This document shows positions 1 to 9,914 of a stretch of DNA of 64,000 nucleotides, one piece after another (the first letter of the stretch is position 1; each line of letters opens with the position of its first letter). The stretch is from Gordonia otitidis NBRC 100426 (GTDB lineage: Bacteria; Actinomycetota; Actinomycetes; Mycobacteriales; Mycobacteriaceae). The position numbers and the translations under genes were made by a program. The DNA is taken from assembly GCF_000248075.1 (NCBI RefSeq), contig NZ_BAFB01000091.1, positions 17,773 through 81,772 on the forward strand, given 5' to 3'. The notes under the pieces were generated by a model. The model was not told the DNA's origin, ran no database searches, and saw only the letters and a program-made list of their open reading frames with translations.

Positions 1-117
1 GGCGGACTGCAACGATTCACCGAGGTCGATCCGGCGCCTCCCGCACACCTCGACCTCGGTACTGCCCGCCGGTCGGGACTGTGGGACCCTGGGCCGATCC
101 GCTCGAGCGGGTACTGA
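1..117 (+). CDS. 3' end of an unidentified protein (partial)
   Basis: Frame 1 is open from the first base to a TGA at 115-117 and gives 38 C-terminal residues ending ...DPGPIRSSGY. Third positions are mostly G or C, as in a real gene here. The piece is too short to assign a family. It ends 76 bases before the transporter gene. It could be a chance open frame in GC-rich DNA. Confidence 0.4.
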   Translation, partial: GGLQRFTEVDPAPPAHLDLGTARRSGLWDPGPIRSSGY

Positions 118-193
118 TCACACGGACCGTCGGCGGCTGAGGGCACCATCACCTTGCTTGCGCAGACGCCGTGGATGCGCATCATTGGTGCTC

Positions 194-1069
194 ATGAGCG
201 TCGACGATCCCGCACCCGAGCGCTACGGACATGACGGTCCTGGCCACGACGGTCCTGGGCCTGACAGTGCTGGGCATTACGGTTCTGGGCGCGGGGAATC
301 AGGGCACACTGATCCCGGGCACGACGAGACCGTCCCGGACGCGTCCGGGCAGAGCGAGCACGTGCACGCACACCGCGACGAGCCCCACTCCGGCTCGCTG
401 GCGAATCGCCTGAACTGGTTGCGTGCAGGGGTTCTCGGCGCCAACGACGGCATCGTGTCGACCGCGGGCATCGTCGTCGGCGTGGCTGCCGCGACCACCG
501 ATCGTGCACCCATCTTCACTGCGGGCATTGCCGGACTGGCGGCAGGAGCGGTCTCCATGGCGCTCGGCGAGTACGTGTCGGTCAGCACCCAACGCGACAC
601 CGAGCGCTCACTACTCGCCAAGGAGGAGCGAGAACTCGCCGAAGCGCCCGAGGCCGAGTTCGAGGAACTGGTGGGCCTGTACGAACAGAAGGGTCTCAGC
701 CATTCGACCGCATGCCTGGTTGCCCGCGAGTTGACCGAGCACAACGCGTTCGATGCACACGTCGACGTCGAACTCGGTATCGATCCGCACGAGCTCACCA
801 ATCCGTGGCAGGCTGCGGCGTCGTCTGCGGTGTCGTTCACGACGGGCGCCGCACTACCGCTCATCGCAATTCTCACCCCGTCCGCGCCGATCCGAATTCC
901 CGTCACCTTCGTGGTCGTCCTCCTTGCATTGGCGATGACCGGAGCAATTGGTGCAATTCTCGGCGGATCCACACCGTGGCGACCGATGATCCGTGTCGTG
1001 ATCGGTGGAGCGATCGCCATGGCGGTCACGTTCGGCATCGGACACCTTGTCGGCCATACCGTTACGTGA
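194..1069 (+). CDS. VIT1/CCC1-family transporter with His/Gly-rich N-terminus
   Basis: This is a predicted membrane transporter of the VIT1/CCC1 family, whose known members move Fe2+ or Mn2+. The family core begins NWLRAGVLGANDGIVSTAG and continues with small-residue-rich helices (AGIAGLAAGAVSMALGEYVSVS), an acidic/charged loop (TERSLLAKEERELAEAPEAEFEELVGLYEQ, typical of the metal-binding stalk in plant VIT1), and three C-terminal hydrophobic segments. The first 80 or so residues are unusual: imperfect five-residue repeats of the type GHDGP, rich in His, Asp and Gly, which could bind metal. I chose the ATG at 194; an upstream TTG in frame at 158 would add only an Arg-rich leader. The protein is 291 residues. 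The family call is firm; the substrate is inferred. Confidence 0.88.
   Translation: MSVDDPAPERYGHDGPGHDGPGPDSAGHYGSGRGESGHTDPGHDETVPDASGQSEHVHAHRDEPHSGSLANRLNWLRAGVLGANDGIVSTAGIVVGVAAATTDRAPIFTAGIAGLAAGAVSMALGEYVSVSTQRDTERSLLAKEERELAEAPEAEFEELVGLYEQKGLSHSTACLVARELTEHNAFDAHVDVELGIDPHELTNPWQAAASSAVSFTTGAALPLIAILTPSAPIRIPVTFVVVLLALAMTGAIGAILGGSTPWRPMIRVVIGGAIAMAVTFGIGHLVGHTVT
229..333 (+). repeat. 15-bp coding tandem repeat in the transporter N-terminus
   Basis: About seven degenerate 15-bp units, such as CATGACGGTCCTGGC, follow one another in frame and encode GHDGP-like pentapeptides. Units diverge progressively toward the 3' side. The period is a multiple of three, so changes in copy number would keep the frame. 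Confidence 0.7.
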
Positions 1070-1387
1070 CAGTTGTCGACGAGTACCCCCGCGCTGCTTG
1101 TGAATGCCTCGTACAACTGCAGTAACCTGCATATTTACCCAAAAGTCTCGGCGTCTCGCTGATTGACGACATGCGGGCGCTCCGGTCCCGAAAGGGTCAC
1201 ATTTGCATTAACAAAGCTTTCCTTCGCCGCACGTAACATGCCCGTGGGCCTACCGTTGAGTGCGTAAAAAGAAAACCGCAAGAATCCGCAACAGAAAAGG
1301 CTTGTACGTCCAGCGAACCGATTTCTGTCGAACCGCTTCCGCCGTGGACTCCTCGGATCCGAGTCCACCCATCCGATTGGAGCGTCG
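1070..1387. other. Intergenic region without a supported gene
   Basis: These 318 bases separate the transporter from the small membrane protein gene. They include an A/T-richer patch (about 1195-1300, with runs such as GTAAAAAGAAAACC) that would suit a promoter for the downstream gene. A minus-strand open frame crosses it but continues antisense through the 1388 gene and has no family features. No RNA gene or terminator was recognised. Confidence 0.5.
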
Positions 1388-1729
1388 ATGAGCATCCTGG
1401 ACAACGCCCCGCGATCAGCGAGCCCGAATCCGACCGGCGACCACGGACCTGAGATCGAGACCTCGCAGCTCGAGACGCCGGAGCGAACCGACACCGGCGA
1501 TTTCCCGGTGCTCGACGCGCCCGTCGGCGAGACCGTGCCCAGTGTGGACAACCACGAAGAACACAGCACCCTGCTCATCGCGGGCCTACTACCGCTCGGC
1601 TGCCTGTGGGTGGGCATCACCGTCGACAGTCTCTTCGCTTCTCTCGCGCTCACCGCTACCAGCGTCGCAGTGTTTGCTACTCTCACGCTCGGAGTGCTCG
1701 TCGCATCGGCACTTCACGACGGTGAATAG
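1388..1729 (+). CDS. Small hypothetical membrane protein
   Basis: I do not recognise a family. The 113-residue product has an acidic, Pro/Thr-rich N-terminal half (about 1-55) followed by two close hydrophobic segments (TLLIAGLLPLGCLWVGI and SLFASLALTATSVAVFATLTLGVLVASAL). This suggests a two-helix membrane protein with a soluble cytoplasmic tail. The ATG follows GGAG at a spacing of about 5 bases, and third positions are strongly GC-rich, which supports this strand over the overlapping minus-strand frame. Confidence 0.7.
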   Translation: MSILDNAPRSASPNPTGDHGPEIETSQLETPERTDTGDFPVLDAPVGETVPSVDNHEEHSTLLIAGLLPLGCLWVGITVDSLFASLALTATSVAVFATLTLGVLVASALHDGE

Positions 1730-1792
1730 CGCGGGTGCTGCCGCGCCGTGAGTGTCGGGGCGTGGTGAACGCTTCGACAGAGAGCGTGAGGG

Positions 1793-2732
1793 ATGAGCCA
1801 GGGTCTGACGAGTACCACCGGCGGGGATGCGGCATCGGTCTTCGAGGGTATGGAGTTGAGGACTCAGTTCAGTCCACTCTTTCAGCTGTCCGACGGCGCT
1901 GTCGTGGGTGCCAGTCTCGAACTCTGTGGCCCGCAGGGGACCAACTTCGACACACCACGCGCACTTCGGCGCACCGCGACGCTCATGGAACAGCGCGCGG
2001 TTCTCGATTCACGAAAGTTCGAGTTCGCCGACACCGCCGCGGCACGACACGTCGCTGACGCCATACCGCTGTTCGTTGCCGTCGACATCGACGTCTACGA
2101 CTCGGCTCGCACCGTCCCGTACGGCGAGATCCTGACGTTGATGATCGAACCGCGAAGCATCCTGCGACGCCCGCAGTCACGGATCGCCCAGGTGGCCCAG
2201 GCGCGTCGGAACGGGACGCCGATCGCGCTCGAGGGAGTAACCGCCGATCGCCGAACCGCGACGCTCCTCACCCTCATCGAACCCGACATCGTCCTGCTGC
2301 ACCCGGACACCCTGAAGTCCGTTCCGTCGTCGGAGATCGCGCACCTCGCACAGCAAGGACCTCGAACGCACGGCGACCGAATCAGGCGTCGCAGTAGTGC
2401 TGGGCACCTTCCAGGATCAGCACAACTTCTCGACACCGACCTCACAACGCTGGCGCGCGCTTTCGGAGAAAGTGGGGCTCGTCGGCGTATACGGCGCGGG
2501 GATCCGTCCGATGAGTGACGGCAACATCCACTACGCACCGCTGAGCGCAGACGACGCGCTCGTCGACGAATGGAATGTCGCCGTACTCGGAATGCACTTC
2601 GCCGCACTGATTTCCGCACGCCAGATCCGTGATGCCCGGACCAACGGCCACACCGAGTACATGTTCGTGCAGAGCTACGACCGCACTATCGTGACCCAGG
2701 CCGTCCGCTCGATCCTGTCCCGCTTCGCCTGA
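1793..2732 (+). pseudogene. EAL-like/DICT-type sensor protein, frameshifted
   Basis: Two overlapping frames together read as one protein of about 310 residues. The first (from the ATG at 1793) resembles a degenerate EAL phosphodiesterase-type domain: FSPLFQLSDGAVVGASLEL, then PLFVAVDIDV, then PIALEGVTADRRTATLLTLIEPDIVLLHP, without the catalytic EAL triad. After about 2345 the homologous reading moves by one frame and continues HSKDLERTATESGVAVVLG, then a tail ending SYDRTIVTQAVRSILSRFA, which looks like a DICT sensory module. The first frame runs on without homology to 2518. One extra base or two missing bases near 2340-2352 explains the break. It may be a real pseudogene or a sequence error. 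Even if intact it would more likely sense than hydrolyse c-di-GMP. Confidence 0.65.
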
Positions 2733-2780
2733 GCACACCGCATCCGCGGTCCGCTCCGCGGGAGCCGAGAGACACCTCCG

Positions 2781-4331
2781 TCAGATCGGCATCAGGAGGT
2801 GCTTGCGCGGTGTGCGCATAGTCTCCTTGTCGCGCAACTGCGCCAACGCCTTTCGGAGCTGCAGGCGCGTCTCGGCGGGCTCGATGACCGCGTCGATGTA
2901 GCCACGTTCTGCAGCCAGATACGGCGTGGCCATCATCGTGTTGTAGAAGTCGATGAAGTCGCGCCGCACCTTGTCCGCGTCATGGGCCGACATACCCTCG
3001 GTCTGCTTGCGGGTCAGCACCGCAGCGGCCGACTCGGCGCCCATCACAGCGATTTTCGCTGTGGGCCAGGCGAAGTTGAGGTCGGCACCGAGCTGCTTGG
3101 AACCCATCACCGCGTACGCGCCGCCGTACGCCTTGCGGAGCACCACGGTCACCTTCGGGACGTCGGCCTCGACGTAGGCGAACAAGAACTTGCCCGACCG
3201 GCGGATCGTGCCCTTCTGCTCCTCCACCAGCCCGGGCAGGATCCCGGGGGTGTCGACCAGGAACACGAGCGGAATACGGAACGCGTTGCAGATACGCACG
3301 AAACGCGTTGCCTTCTCGGAGGAATCGGTGTCGAGGGTCCCGGCCATCACGCTCGGCTGATTGGCGACGACGCCGACACTGTGTCCGTCCACGCGCGCGT
3401 AACCGGTGAGGATGTTGGGTGCGAACAATTCACCGACCTCGTGAAAAGCGCCGTCGTCGAACAGCTTCACGATGATGTCGCGCATGTCGTACCCGGCGTT
3501 GTCGCTGTCGGGCATGAAATCGTTGAGCGCGAGGTCGGAGTCGGTGATCTCCGGCTCGAGACCGGGGTTGATCACCGGCGGCTGTTCGAAGCAGGTCGAC
3601 GGCATGTACTGCAGATACTCACGCACCCATTCGAACGCCTGCTTCTCGTCCGGCGCGACATGGTGGATGTTGCCCCAGCGCGCCTGATTGTGCGCGCTGC
3701 CGAGATCTTCTGCCGAGATCTCCTCGCCCGTCGTCTGTTTGATGACATCCGGTCCGGTCACGAACATGTACGACTTGTCCTCGACGGCGACAAGGATGTC
3801 GGTGTTCGCAGGCGTGTAGACCGCGCCGCCCGCACACTTGCCGAGGATCACCGACACCTGCGGCGACAAACCGGAGAGGAGATCGTTCCGTCGCCCCATC
3901 TCCGCATACCAGGCGAGCGATGTGACGGCATCCTGGATACGCGCACCCGCCGAGTCGTTGATACCCACCATCGGACAGCCGATCTTGCCCGCCCACTCCA
4001 TGAGCGCAGACACCTTGCGGCCGAACATCTCTCCCACCGTGCCGCCGAACACGGTCTGGTCGTGGCTGAACGCTGCCACCGGACGCCCGTGCACCAAGCC
4101 GTGACCCGTCACCACGCCATCGCCGTATCCGGTGTGGGCAGCACCGGGCATTTTGGCGAGCGCACCGATCTCCACGAACGTTCCGGGGTCGAACAGCATG
4201 TCGAGACGCTCACGCGGAGAGCAGATCCCCTTGCGCTCGCGCTTCTCGATCGCCTTCTCGCCACCGGGTTCGCGGGCCTGCTCCAGCCGGACGCGGAGAT
4301 CGGCGAGTTTGGCTGCGGTGGTGTCGGTCAC
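2781..4331 (-). CDS. accD4: Acyl-CoA carboxylase carboxyltransferase subunit AccD4
   Basis: This is a biotin-dependent carboxyltransferase beta subunit of 516 residues. In mycolate producers AccD4 works with AccA3, AccD5 and AccE5 to carboxylate long-chain acyl-CoA, giving the extender that Pks13 condenses with the meromycolate chain. Signatures are the N-terminal oxyanion segment ([19 protein letters not shown], then [14 protein letters not shown]), a GKCAGGAVY loop, and the second-half [14 protein letters not shown] and [11 protein letters not shown] motifs. The GTG start has GAGGAAG upstream. It is 54 bases downstream of pks13 on the same strand, the order known in mycobacteria (Rv3799c-Rv3800c), so the two are probably co-transcribed. 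Confidence 0.95.
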   Translation of the reverse strand: MTDTTAAKLADLRVRLEQAREPGGEKAIEKRERKGICSPRERLDMLFDPGTFVEIGALAKMPGAAHTGYGDGVVTGHGLVHGRPVAAFSHDQTVFGGTVGEMFGRKVSALMEWAGKIGCPMVGINDSAGARIQDAVTSLAWYAEMGRRNDLLSGLSPQVSVILGKCAGGAVYTPANTDILVAVEDKSYMFVTGPDVIKQTTGEEISAEDLGSAHNQARWGNIHHVAPDEKQAFEWVREYLQYMPSTCFEQPPVINPGLEPEITDSDLALNDFMPDSDNAGYDMRDIIVKLFDDGAFHEVGELFAPNILTGYARVDGHSVGVVANQPSVMAGTLDTDSSEKATRFVRICNAFRIPLVFLVDTPGILPGLVEEQKGTIRRSGKFLFAYVEADVPKVTVVLRKAYGGAYAVMGSKQLGADLNFAWPTAKIAVMGAESAAAVLTRKQTEGMSAHDADKVRRDFIDFYNTMMATPYLAAERGYIDAVIEPAETRLQLRKALAQLRDKETMRTPRKHLLMPI

Positions 4332-4385
4332 GTGGTTCTTCTTCCTCGATATCGGTGCGGCACGCGTTGGGCTCCTGGCCCGCGG

Positions 4386-7300
4386 CTAGTTGGTCGCTTT
4401 CGCCTCGATGGTCGCCAGTCGTGCGCTCAGATCGGCGCCGATCTTCGCGATGTAGGGCTCGTCGACGATCGAGAGATGATCGCCGCCGATGTGGATGATC
4501 TCGAGGTCGTCCACGACCTCACCCCACCTGCCGTCCTCGTCGATCTCGGCCCACTGCGGTTCGAGTTCGATCGCGCCGTCGTGCATCTTGTCGGCGCGAT
4601 ACAGCACCACCTTGCCGTCGTAGGGCAACGGTTTGATGTTGGTGAGTGCCCGGTTGTCGACAAACGACGTGCGCTGGTGTTCGATGATTCCGCCCGGGAT
4701 CTTGGTACCCGACATCGAGACCATCTCCATGATGATCGCGAACTGACCCTCGTCGTCGGCATCCACAAGGCGATCCATCGGGATCGGGACGTCGGGATCG
4801 AGGTCGTAGTTGCGGATCGCGAAGTCCTTCCACCGCTCGAGCCGGGCCCGCTTGTTCTCCGGGGTGTCGGGCACGTCGTGCCGCGGCCGGACGACGTCGA
4901 TCAGTCCGACGAAGGCGATGTCCTCACCCTCGTCGCGCAGCGCCTTGGCGCACCCGTACGCGAGTGCTCCACCGAGTGACCACCCGATCAGAACGTAGGG
5001 GCCGTGCGGTTGGATCTCGCGCAACCGCGGCAGATACTGCGCGACGCGCTCCTCTATCGTGCCCTCGACACGATCGAATCCGATCACCGGCTGGTCGGCG
5101 GGCAGCCGCTTGAGCAATGCCTCGTACGCAGACGTGTTGCCACCAGCGGGATGGAACAGCAACGCGGGCACCGGATCCCCGGCGCTCGGGTCGTACGTCT
5201 TCTTTCCCTCCGGCACCAGACGCAGGTATCGGACGAAGCCGTCGGTGTCGGCTGAGGCGTCGAGGAAGTTGCGGACGTAGTCCGACATCTCCTCGATCGT
5301 CTCGGAATCGAGGATGTCCTCGGGGTCGATGTCGCCGCCGGTGCGCTCGTTGAGCTTGTCTGTGAGTCGCTGCGCGACATCCTCTTCGAGTACGGGCAGC
5401 TTGTTGAAGATGCCGCCCGCCGACTTGCCGGTGATGACCGCATAGACACCGAACGTCAGGCGCTCGGCGGCATCTCGCGGTGGAACGTCGGAGCCCGCGG
5501 CCTCTGCCACCGACTGCTGACTCATGAGGTCAGCGGCCGGCGGTGTGTTCTGGTTCGCCGCGGGCGGTGTGCTCTCCGGCTGGTCGTTGTTCTGTTGGTC
5601 GGCGTCGTTGTTCTTCCGCTGATCTGCGTCGCCGACCGTGGCAGCGACCGGCGCCGCCTCCGACGCCGCTGCGCCACCGGCGTGCGCTTCGGCGTCCTTG
5701 GCGAGCTGCTCGTCGATGTAGGAGTTCAGCGCAGCGGTGTCGAGTTCACCCTCGCCCGCTGCCTTACCGGCGAGGTCGTCGAGCTGGTCGCGGTGCGTGA
5801 CGGCGAAGGCGACGAACTTCTCGACGTCGGCGAGATTCGCCTGGCGCATCGCCTGCAGCTGCAGCTGCGGGATGTCGAACTCGTACTCGACGCGGTTCTT
5901 GATGCGCACCGCCATGAGCGAGTCGAGTCCGAGTTCGATGAGCGGGATCTCGCGTGGGAGATCCTCGGGGTCGTACCCCATCGACTCACCGACGATGATC
6001 GCGAGCCGATCACCCACGGATTCGCCGGATTCCGGATCCCATTTGTTGCCGATGTCGTCGACGACCTCGTCCTCGACCGTCAGCGAGGTATCGGTGTAGC
6101 CGACCTTGGCCTGGTCGATGGTGCCATCGGAGAGATCCTCGGTGCCGGCGGCGGCAATCGCGGCGCCATCGGCTGAGTGTGCTGTGCCCGTGACGACTGC
6201 CTCGAACAGGAGGTGGAAGTTCTTGTCGCGCTTGCCGTGGATGGTCACCGACGCACCACCGGGGTGCGGACTGAGCGTGGTGGTCACCGTGCCCGTCGTC
6301 GGGAACTCTCCGTGCGACGCCGCAGCACCGACACGCGCGTCGTCGAAGACCTCTACCGCCGCGGCGCGGACCAGTTCACGCGGATCGGTCACCGCCGCAG
6401 CAGTGACCTCCCAGGCGTGTCGGCCGTCGGGCAGGGCGACATGCGAGCCGGGGATCCTGCCGGCCGAGCCGCCCCCGGAGATCTGCGCGGAGAGCCAGAA
6501 CGGCTTGCGATCGAAGCGGGTGCGCGGGATGTCCGCGTAATCGCCTACGCCGAACAGTGATCCGACGTCGACGGAATGCCCGTGGACGTACAGCTTCATG
6601 AGCGCGTTGATCACGCCGAAGCTCTCGTCCTCCTTGCGTCGCAGCGTCTCGATCAGCTCGGCGTCGTGCAGACCGGCCGAGAACGTCACCGCTGCAACGG
6701 AGATCAGTACCGCGGGGTTGGGGGAGAGCTCCAGGAAGGTGCGGTGACCGTTCTCCACCGACTTCGCGATCGCCTGGCTGAACCACACACTGTGGCGCAG
6801 CCCCTTGAGGAAGTAGTCGATGGTGTGCACGGGCTCATGTCCCGCACGGTAGAAGGCCTCACGATCGACCGAGCTGTAGAAGCCGGTCTCGAGTCGCTTC
6901 GGCTCGATTCCGGTGAGCTCGTAGGACAATTCGCCGAGCAGCGGGTCCATCTGCGACGTGTGACTTGCACCCTTGGTCTGCAGTTTGCGGCCCAGCTTGC
7001 CCTCGGCCTCCGCACGGGCGACGATCGCGTCGACCTGCGGTTCGGGACCACCGATGACCGTGTGCGTCGGCGCGGCGTACACGCAGATCTCGAGATCGGG
7101 GTAGTCGACGAGGACGTCGTTGATGTCGTCGGCGCTGTACTCGACGAGAGCCATCAACCGGATGTCGTCGCCGGTGAGCGTGGCCTCACCCTCGCCCATC
7201 AGCCGCGAGCGCTGACAGATGACCCGGGTGGCGTCCTCGAGTGAAAGTCCTCCGCTGATGTAGGCCGCCGACGCCTCGCCCATCGAATGCGGCACCAGCA

Positions 7301-9800
7301 CACCGGGTTCCGCGCCGTGATGACGCAGCAGATCGGCCAGCGCCACCTGGATGGTGTAGATACCGACCTGCGCGGTCTCGATGCCGTAGGTCTGCTCATC
7401 GTCGACGAAGATCTCGGCTATCGAGTAGCCGAGCTCGTTCTGGACGTACTCGTCGACGCGGTCGACGTACTTCTTGAAGATCGGATTCTCGAGGTAGAGC
7501 TGCTTGGCCATCTTCCGATGCTGCGAACCGAAGCCCGAGAGCAGCCACACCGCCGACGCCGCATCCGGCGAATCAGCCGAGTAGACAAGCGGAGTGGCCT
7601 TGCCCTCGGCGATGGCACGCACACCCTTGACCGCATCCTCGTGCGTTCGGGCCATCACCACCGACCGTGACCGGCCGTGGTTGCGGTGAGCCAACGCGCG
7701 CCCGATGTCGGCGAGCGGCGTCGAGCGTCCCTCATCGGATTCGAGCCACTCGAGCAGGTCGGCGGCGGCTTTACGACGTCGCGACGGCAGGAACCCCGAA
7801 AGCACCAGCGGCACAACCGAACCCTCGACCGCGCACGGCGCGAAGCCGTCGGCGGGATCGGCGTCGACGACCTCGGCCGGAGCTTCGTCCTTCGCGGCCT
7901 GCGCGGCGAGGACTGCGCGTTCGGCGTCGGTGAGGAAGTCCTCGTCATCGTCGGTTTCGACAGGCTCAACCAGCGGGGACGGCTCAACCAGCGGGGACGG
8001 CTCAACCGCCTCGCTGGTCGAGCTACCTCCGCTGGTCGAGCTTGTCGAGACCACTCCCGACAGATCACTCGGCAGCACCTCACGCACGACGACGTGGGCA
8101 TTGGTGCCGCCGAAGCCGAAGCCGGAGACACCCGCGACCGCGTGACCGGAGTAGCGCGGCCAGTCGGACGGCTCCTGGACTACCTTCAGGTGCCCGGCGT
8201 CGAACTGGATGTAGGGGTTGGGGCCGGAGTAGTTCAGCGATGCGGGCAGCTTGTCGTGCTGCATCGCGAGCACCACCTTGGCGAGTGCACCGGCGCCCGC
8301 AGCGGATTCCATGTGCCCGAAGTTCGTCTTCGCCGAGCCGAGCAGAGCGGGCGCGTCGGCCTGGCGACCGCGGCCGACCACGCGGCCGAGTGCATCGGCT
8401 TCGATCGGATCGCCGAGTACGGTGCCGGTGCCGTGCGCCTCGATGTAGTCGACGCTGCGCGGGTCGAGGGCTGCGTCGGTGTAGGCCGAGCGCAACACCT
8501 CCACCTGTGCCTCGGGATTGGGCGCGGGCAGGCCGTTGGAGCGACCGTCGGAGTTGACCGCCGAGCCTGCGACCACGGCGAGCACGGTGTCGCCATCGCG
8601 TCGGGCGTCGGCCATGCGCTTGAGCACGAACAGCCCGCCGCCCTCGGCGCGGATCATGCCATCGGCGTCGGCAGAGAACGCCTTGATGTGACCGTCCTTG
8701 GCCTGCGCGCCGATGCTGTCGAAGCCGAGCGTCGCGGCGGGAGTGATGATCATGTTGACGCCACCGGCGAGCGCGACGTCGGATTCGCCCGACCGCAGGC
8801 TACGTACGGCCTGGTGAACCGCGACCAGCGACGACGAGCACGCGGTGTCCATGGCCACCGACGGGCCGTGGAAGTCGAAGAAGTACGAGACGCGGTTGGC
8901 GACGATCGACGTCGACGTTCCGGTCAGCGCGTAGGCGGCGGTGTCGTGTGCGCCGTCGTCGAGGCCCATGGCCGCGAGCAGCTGGTAGTCGTTGGTCGAC
9001 GTGCCGATGAAGACACCGACCGGTGCGCCCTTGAGGTCGCTGGCCGGGATGTGCGCGTCTTCGAGTGCCTCCCACGCCAGTTCGAGCGCGAGGCGCTGCT
9101 GCGGGTCGACCATCTCGACCTCGCGGGGGCTCATCTGGAAGAAGTCGGCGTCGAAGCTCTTGACGTCGTCGAGGTAACCGCCCTTGACGTTGGATTCGTC
9201 GATGACCTTGGCCAGGCGCGGGTCGGACTTGAACTCGGCCCAGCGGTCCGCGGGCAGATCGGAGATGCCGTCGCGCCCGGAGATCAGTGCCTCCCAGGTG
9301 GAGTCGGGGGTGTGCCCTGCCTTGGGGAAGCGTGTCGAGAGGCCGACGATCGCGATGTCGTCTGCCGCGTCGCGTTCACGAATCCAGAAGGTCTCGGCAT
9401 CGAGGTCGAGCCCTTCGTCGGGGTCGCCCTCGATGATGCGCTTGGCCAACATCGCGATGGTGGGGTGGTTGTAGGCGACCGTTGCGGTCAGCACCACGCC
9501 GGTCTTGTCCTCGATGTCGGCGGCGAGCGCCACGGCATCGCGCGAGGACAGACCGAACTCCTCCATCGGACGGTCGTCGGAGATCTGTTCGACAGAGATT
9601 CCGGTCGACGTCGCGACCCACTCACGCAGCCAGTCACGCAGCTCCGCGACGGTCAACCCGCCTGCGGTTTCGCCGTCGGTGGACTCGCCGCCGGTGGGCT
9701 CACCGTCGGCAATCAGGGGTGAATCCGGCTCGGCTGGCTCCGTTCCGTGCGGATGAGCCCCGGTGCCGTGTGCATTCGCTGCGTTATTCAGTTCAGACAT
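4386..9800 (-). CDS. pks13: Polyketide synthase Pks13, mycolic acid condensase
   Basis: Pks13 carries out the Claisen condensation that joins the meromycoloyl chain to the carboxylated alpha branch, making the alpha-alkyl beta-keto precursor of mycolic acids. The 1804 residues show the expected order: N-terminal ACP (GLSSRD, phosphopantetheine Ser about 86), ketosynthase (DTACSSS, Cys about 321; EAHGTGT; NFGHMESAAG), acyltransferase (PHSMGEA, Ser about 839), C-terminal ACP (LGLDSLMAVRIKN, Ser about 1294) and thioesterase (IGWSLGG, Ser about 1608). All catalytic residues are present. The KS-AT linker contains an odd Ser/Thr then Pro/Glu repeat tract encoded by a palindromic repeat element. A second Gln/Asn/Pro-rich linker lies before the thioesterase. 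The gene sits between fadD32 and accD4. Confidence 0.97.
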   Translation of the reverse strand: MSELNNAANAHGTGAHPHGTEPAEPDSPLIADGEPTGGESTDGETAGGLTVAELRDWLREWVATSTGISVEQISDDRPMEEFGLSSRDAVALAADIEDKTGVVLTATVAYNHPTIAMLAKRIIEGDPDEGLDLDAETFWIRERDAADDIAIVGLSTRFPKAGHTPDSTWEALISGRDGISDLPADRWAEFKSDPRLAKVIDESNVKGGYLDDVKSFDADFFQMSPREVEMVDPQQRLALELAWEALEDAHIPASDLKGAPVGVFIGTSTNDYQLLAAMGLDDGAHDTAAYALTGTSTSIVANRVSYFFDFHGPSVAMDTACSSSLVAVHQAVRSLRSGESDVALAGGVNMIITPAATLGFDSIGAQAKDGHIKAFSADADGMIRAEGGGLFVLKRMADARRDGDTVLAVVAGSAVNSDGRSNGLPAPNPEAQVEVLRSAYTDAALDPRSVDYIEAHGTGTVLGDPIEADALGRVVGRGRQADAPALLGSAKTNFGHMESAAGAGALAKVVLAMQHDKLPASLNYSGPNPYIQFDAGHLKVVQEPSDWPRYSGHAVAGVSGFGFGGTNAHVVVREVLPSDLSGVVSTSSTSGGSSTSEAVEPSPLVEPSPLVEPVETDDDEDFLTDAERAVLAAQAAKDEAPAEVVDADPADGFAPCAVEGSVVPLVLSGFLPSRRRKAAADLLEWLESDEGRSTPLADIGRALAHRNHGRSRSVVMARTHEDAVKGVRAIAEGKATPLVYSADSPDAASAVWLLSGFGSQHRKMAKQLYLENPIFKKYVDRVDEYVQNELGYSIAEIFVDDEQTYGIETAQVGIYTIQVALADLLRHHGAEPGVLVPHSMGEASAAYISGGLSLEDATRVICQRSRLMGEGEATLTGDDIRLMALVEYSADDINDVLVDYPDLEICVYAAPTHTVIGGPEPQVDAIVARAEAEGKLGRKLQTKGASHTSQMDPLLGELSYELTGIEPKRLETGFYSSVDREAFYRAGHEPVHTIDYFLKGLRHSVWFSQAIAKSVENGHRTFLELSPNPAVLISVAAVTFSAGLHDAELIETLRRKEDESFGVINALMKLYVHGHSVDVGSLFGVGDYADIPRTRFDRKPFWLSAQISGGGSAGRIPGSHVALPDGRHAWEVTAAAVTDPRELVRAAAVEVFDDARVGAAASHGEFPTTGTVTTTLSPHPGGASVTIHGKRDKNFHLLFEAVVTGTAHSADGAAIAAAGTEDLSDGTIDQAKVGYTDTSLTVEDEVVDDIGNKWDPESGESVGDRLAIIVGESMGYDPEDLPREIPLIELGLDSLMAVRIKNRVEYEFDIPQLQLQAMRQANLADVEKFVAFAVTHRDQLDDLAGKAAGEGELDTAALNSYIDEQLAKDAEAHAGGAAASEAAPVAATVGDADQRKNNDADQQNNDQPESTPPAANQNTPPAADLMSQQSVAEAAGSDVPPRDAAERLTFGVYAVITGKSAGGIFNKLPVLEEDVAQRLTDKLNERTGGDIDPEDILDSETIEEMSDYVRNFLDASADTDGFVRYLRLVPEGKKTYDPSAGDPVPALLFHPAGGNTSAYEALLKRLPADQPVIGFDRVEGTIEERVAQYLPRLREIQPHGPYVLIGWSLGGALAYGCAKALRDEGEDIAFVGLIDVVRPRHDVPDTPENKRARLERWKDFAIRNYDLDPDVPIPMDRLVDADDEGQFAIIMEMVSMSGTKIPGGIIEHQRTSFVDNRALTNIKPLPYDGKVVLYRADKMHDGAIELEPQWAEIDEDGRWGEVVDDLEIIHIGGDHLSIVDEPYIAKIGADLSARLATIEAKATN
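7954..8053. repeat. REP-like inverted repeat inside the pks13 linker
   Basis: A 24-base element at 7954-7977 (contains TCGACAGGCTCAACCAGCGG) is matched by its near-perfect reverse complement at 8030-8053. The inner 'GGCTCAACCAGCGGGGAC' part is repeated once more directly after the first copy. On the pks13 strand it encodes VVSTSSTSGG...PSPLVEPSPLVEPVETD. Elements of this type are, to my recollection, common between genes in Gordonia and related actinomycetes. Here one lies in frame inside an essential gene. Confidence 0.75.
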
Positions 9801-9914
9801 CGCTTCCAGACTAACGAGTGCGGTCCGTCATTCCGACGACCCTGCGGGGGTGGCCCGACGCGGCGTCGGCGATGGCCGATGCCTGCGTCGACTCCTGATG
9901 AATCGGGTTGCCTC

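Noticed and set aside
2733..2780. Possible bidirectional terminator between the DICT-type gene and accD4.
   Set aside because: The CCGCGG pairs give only about a six-base stem in very GC-rich DNA, not convincing.
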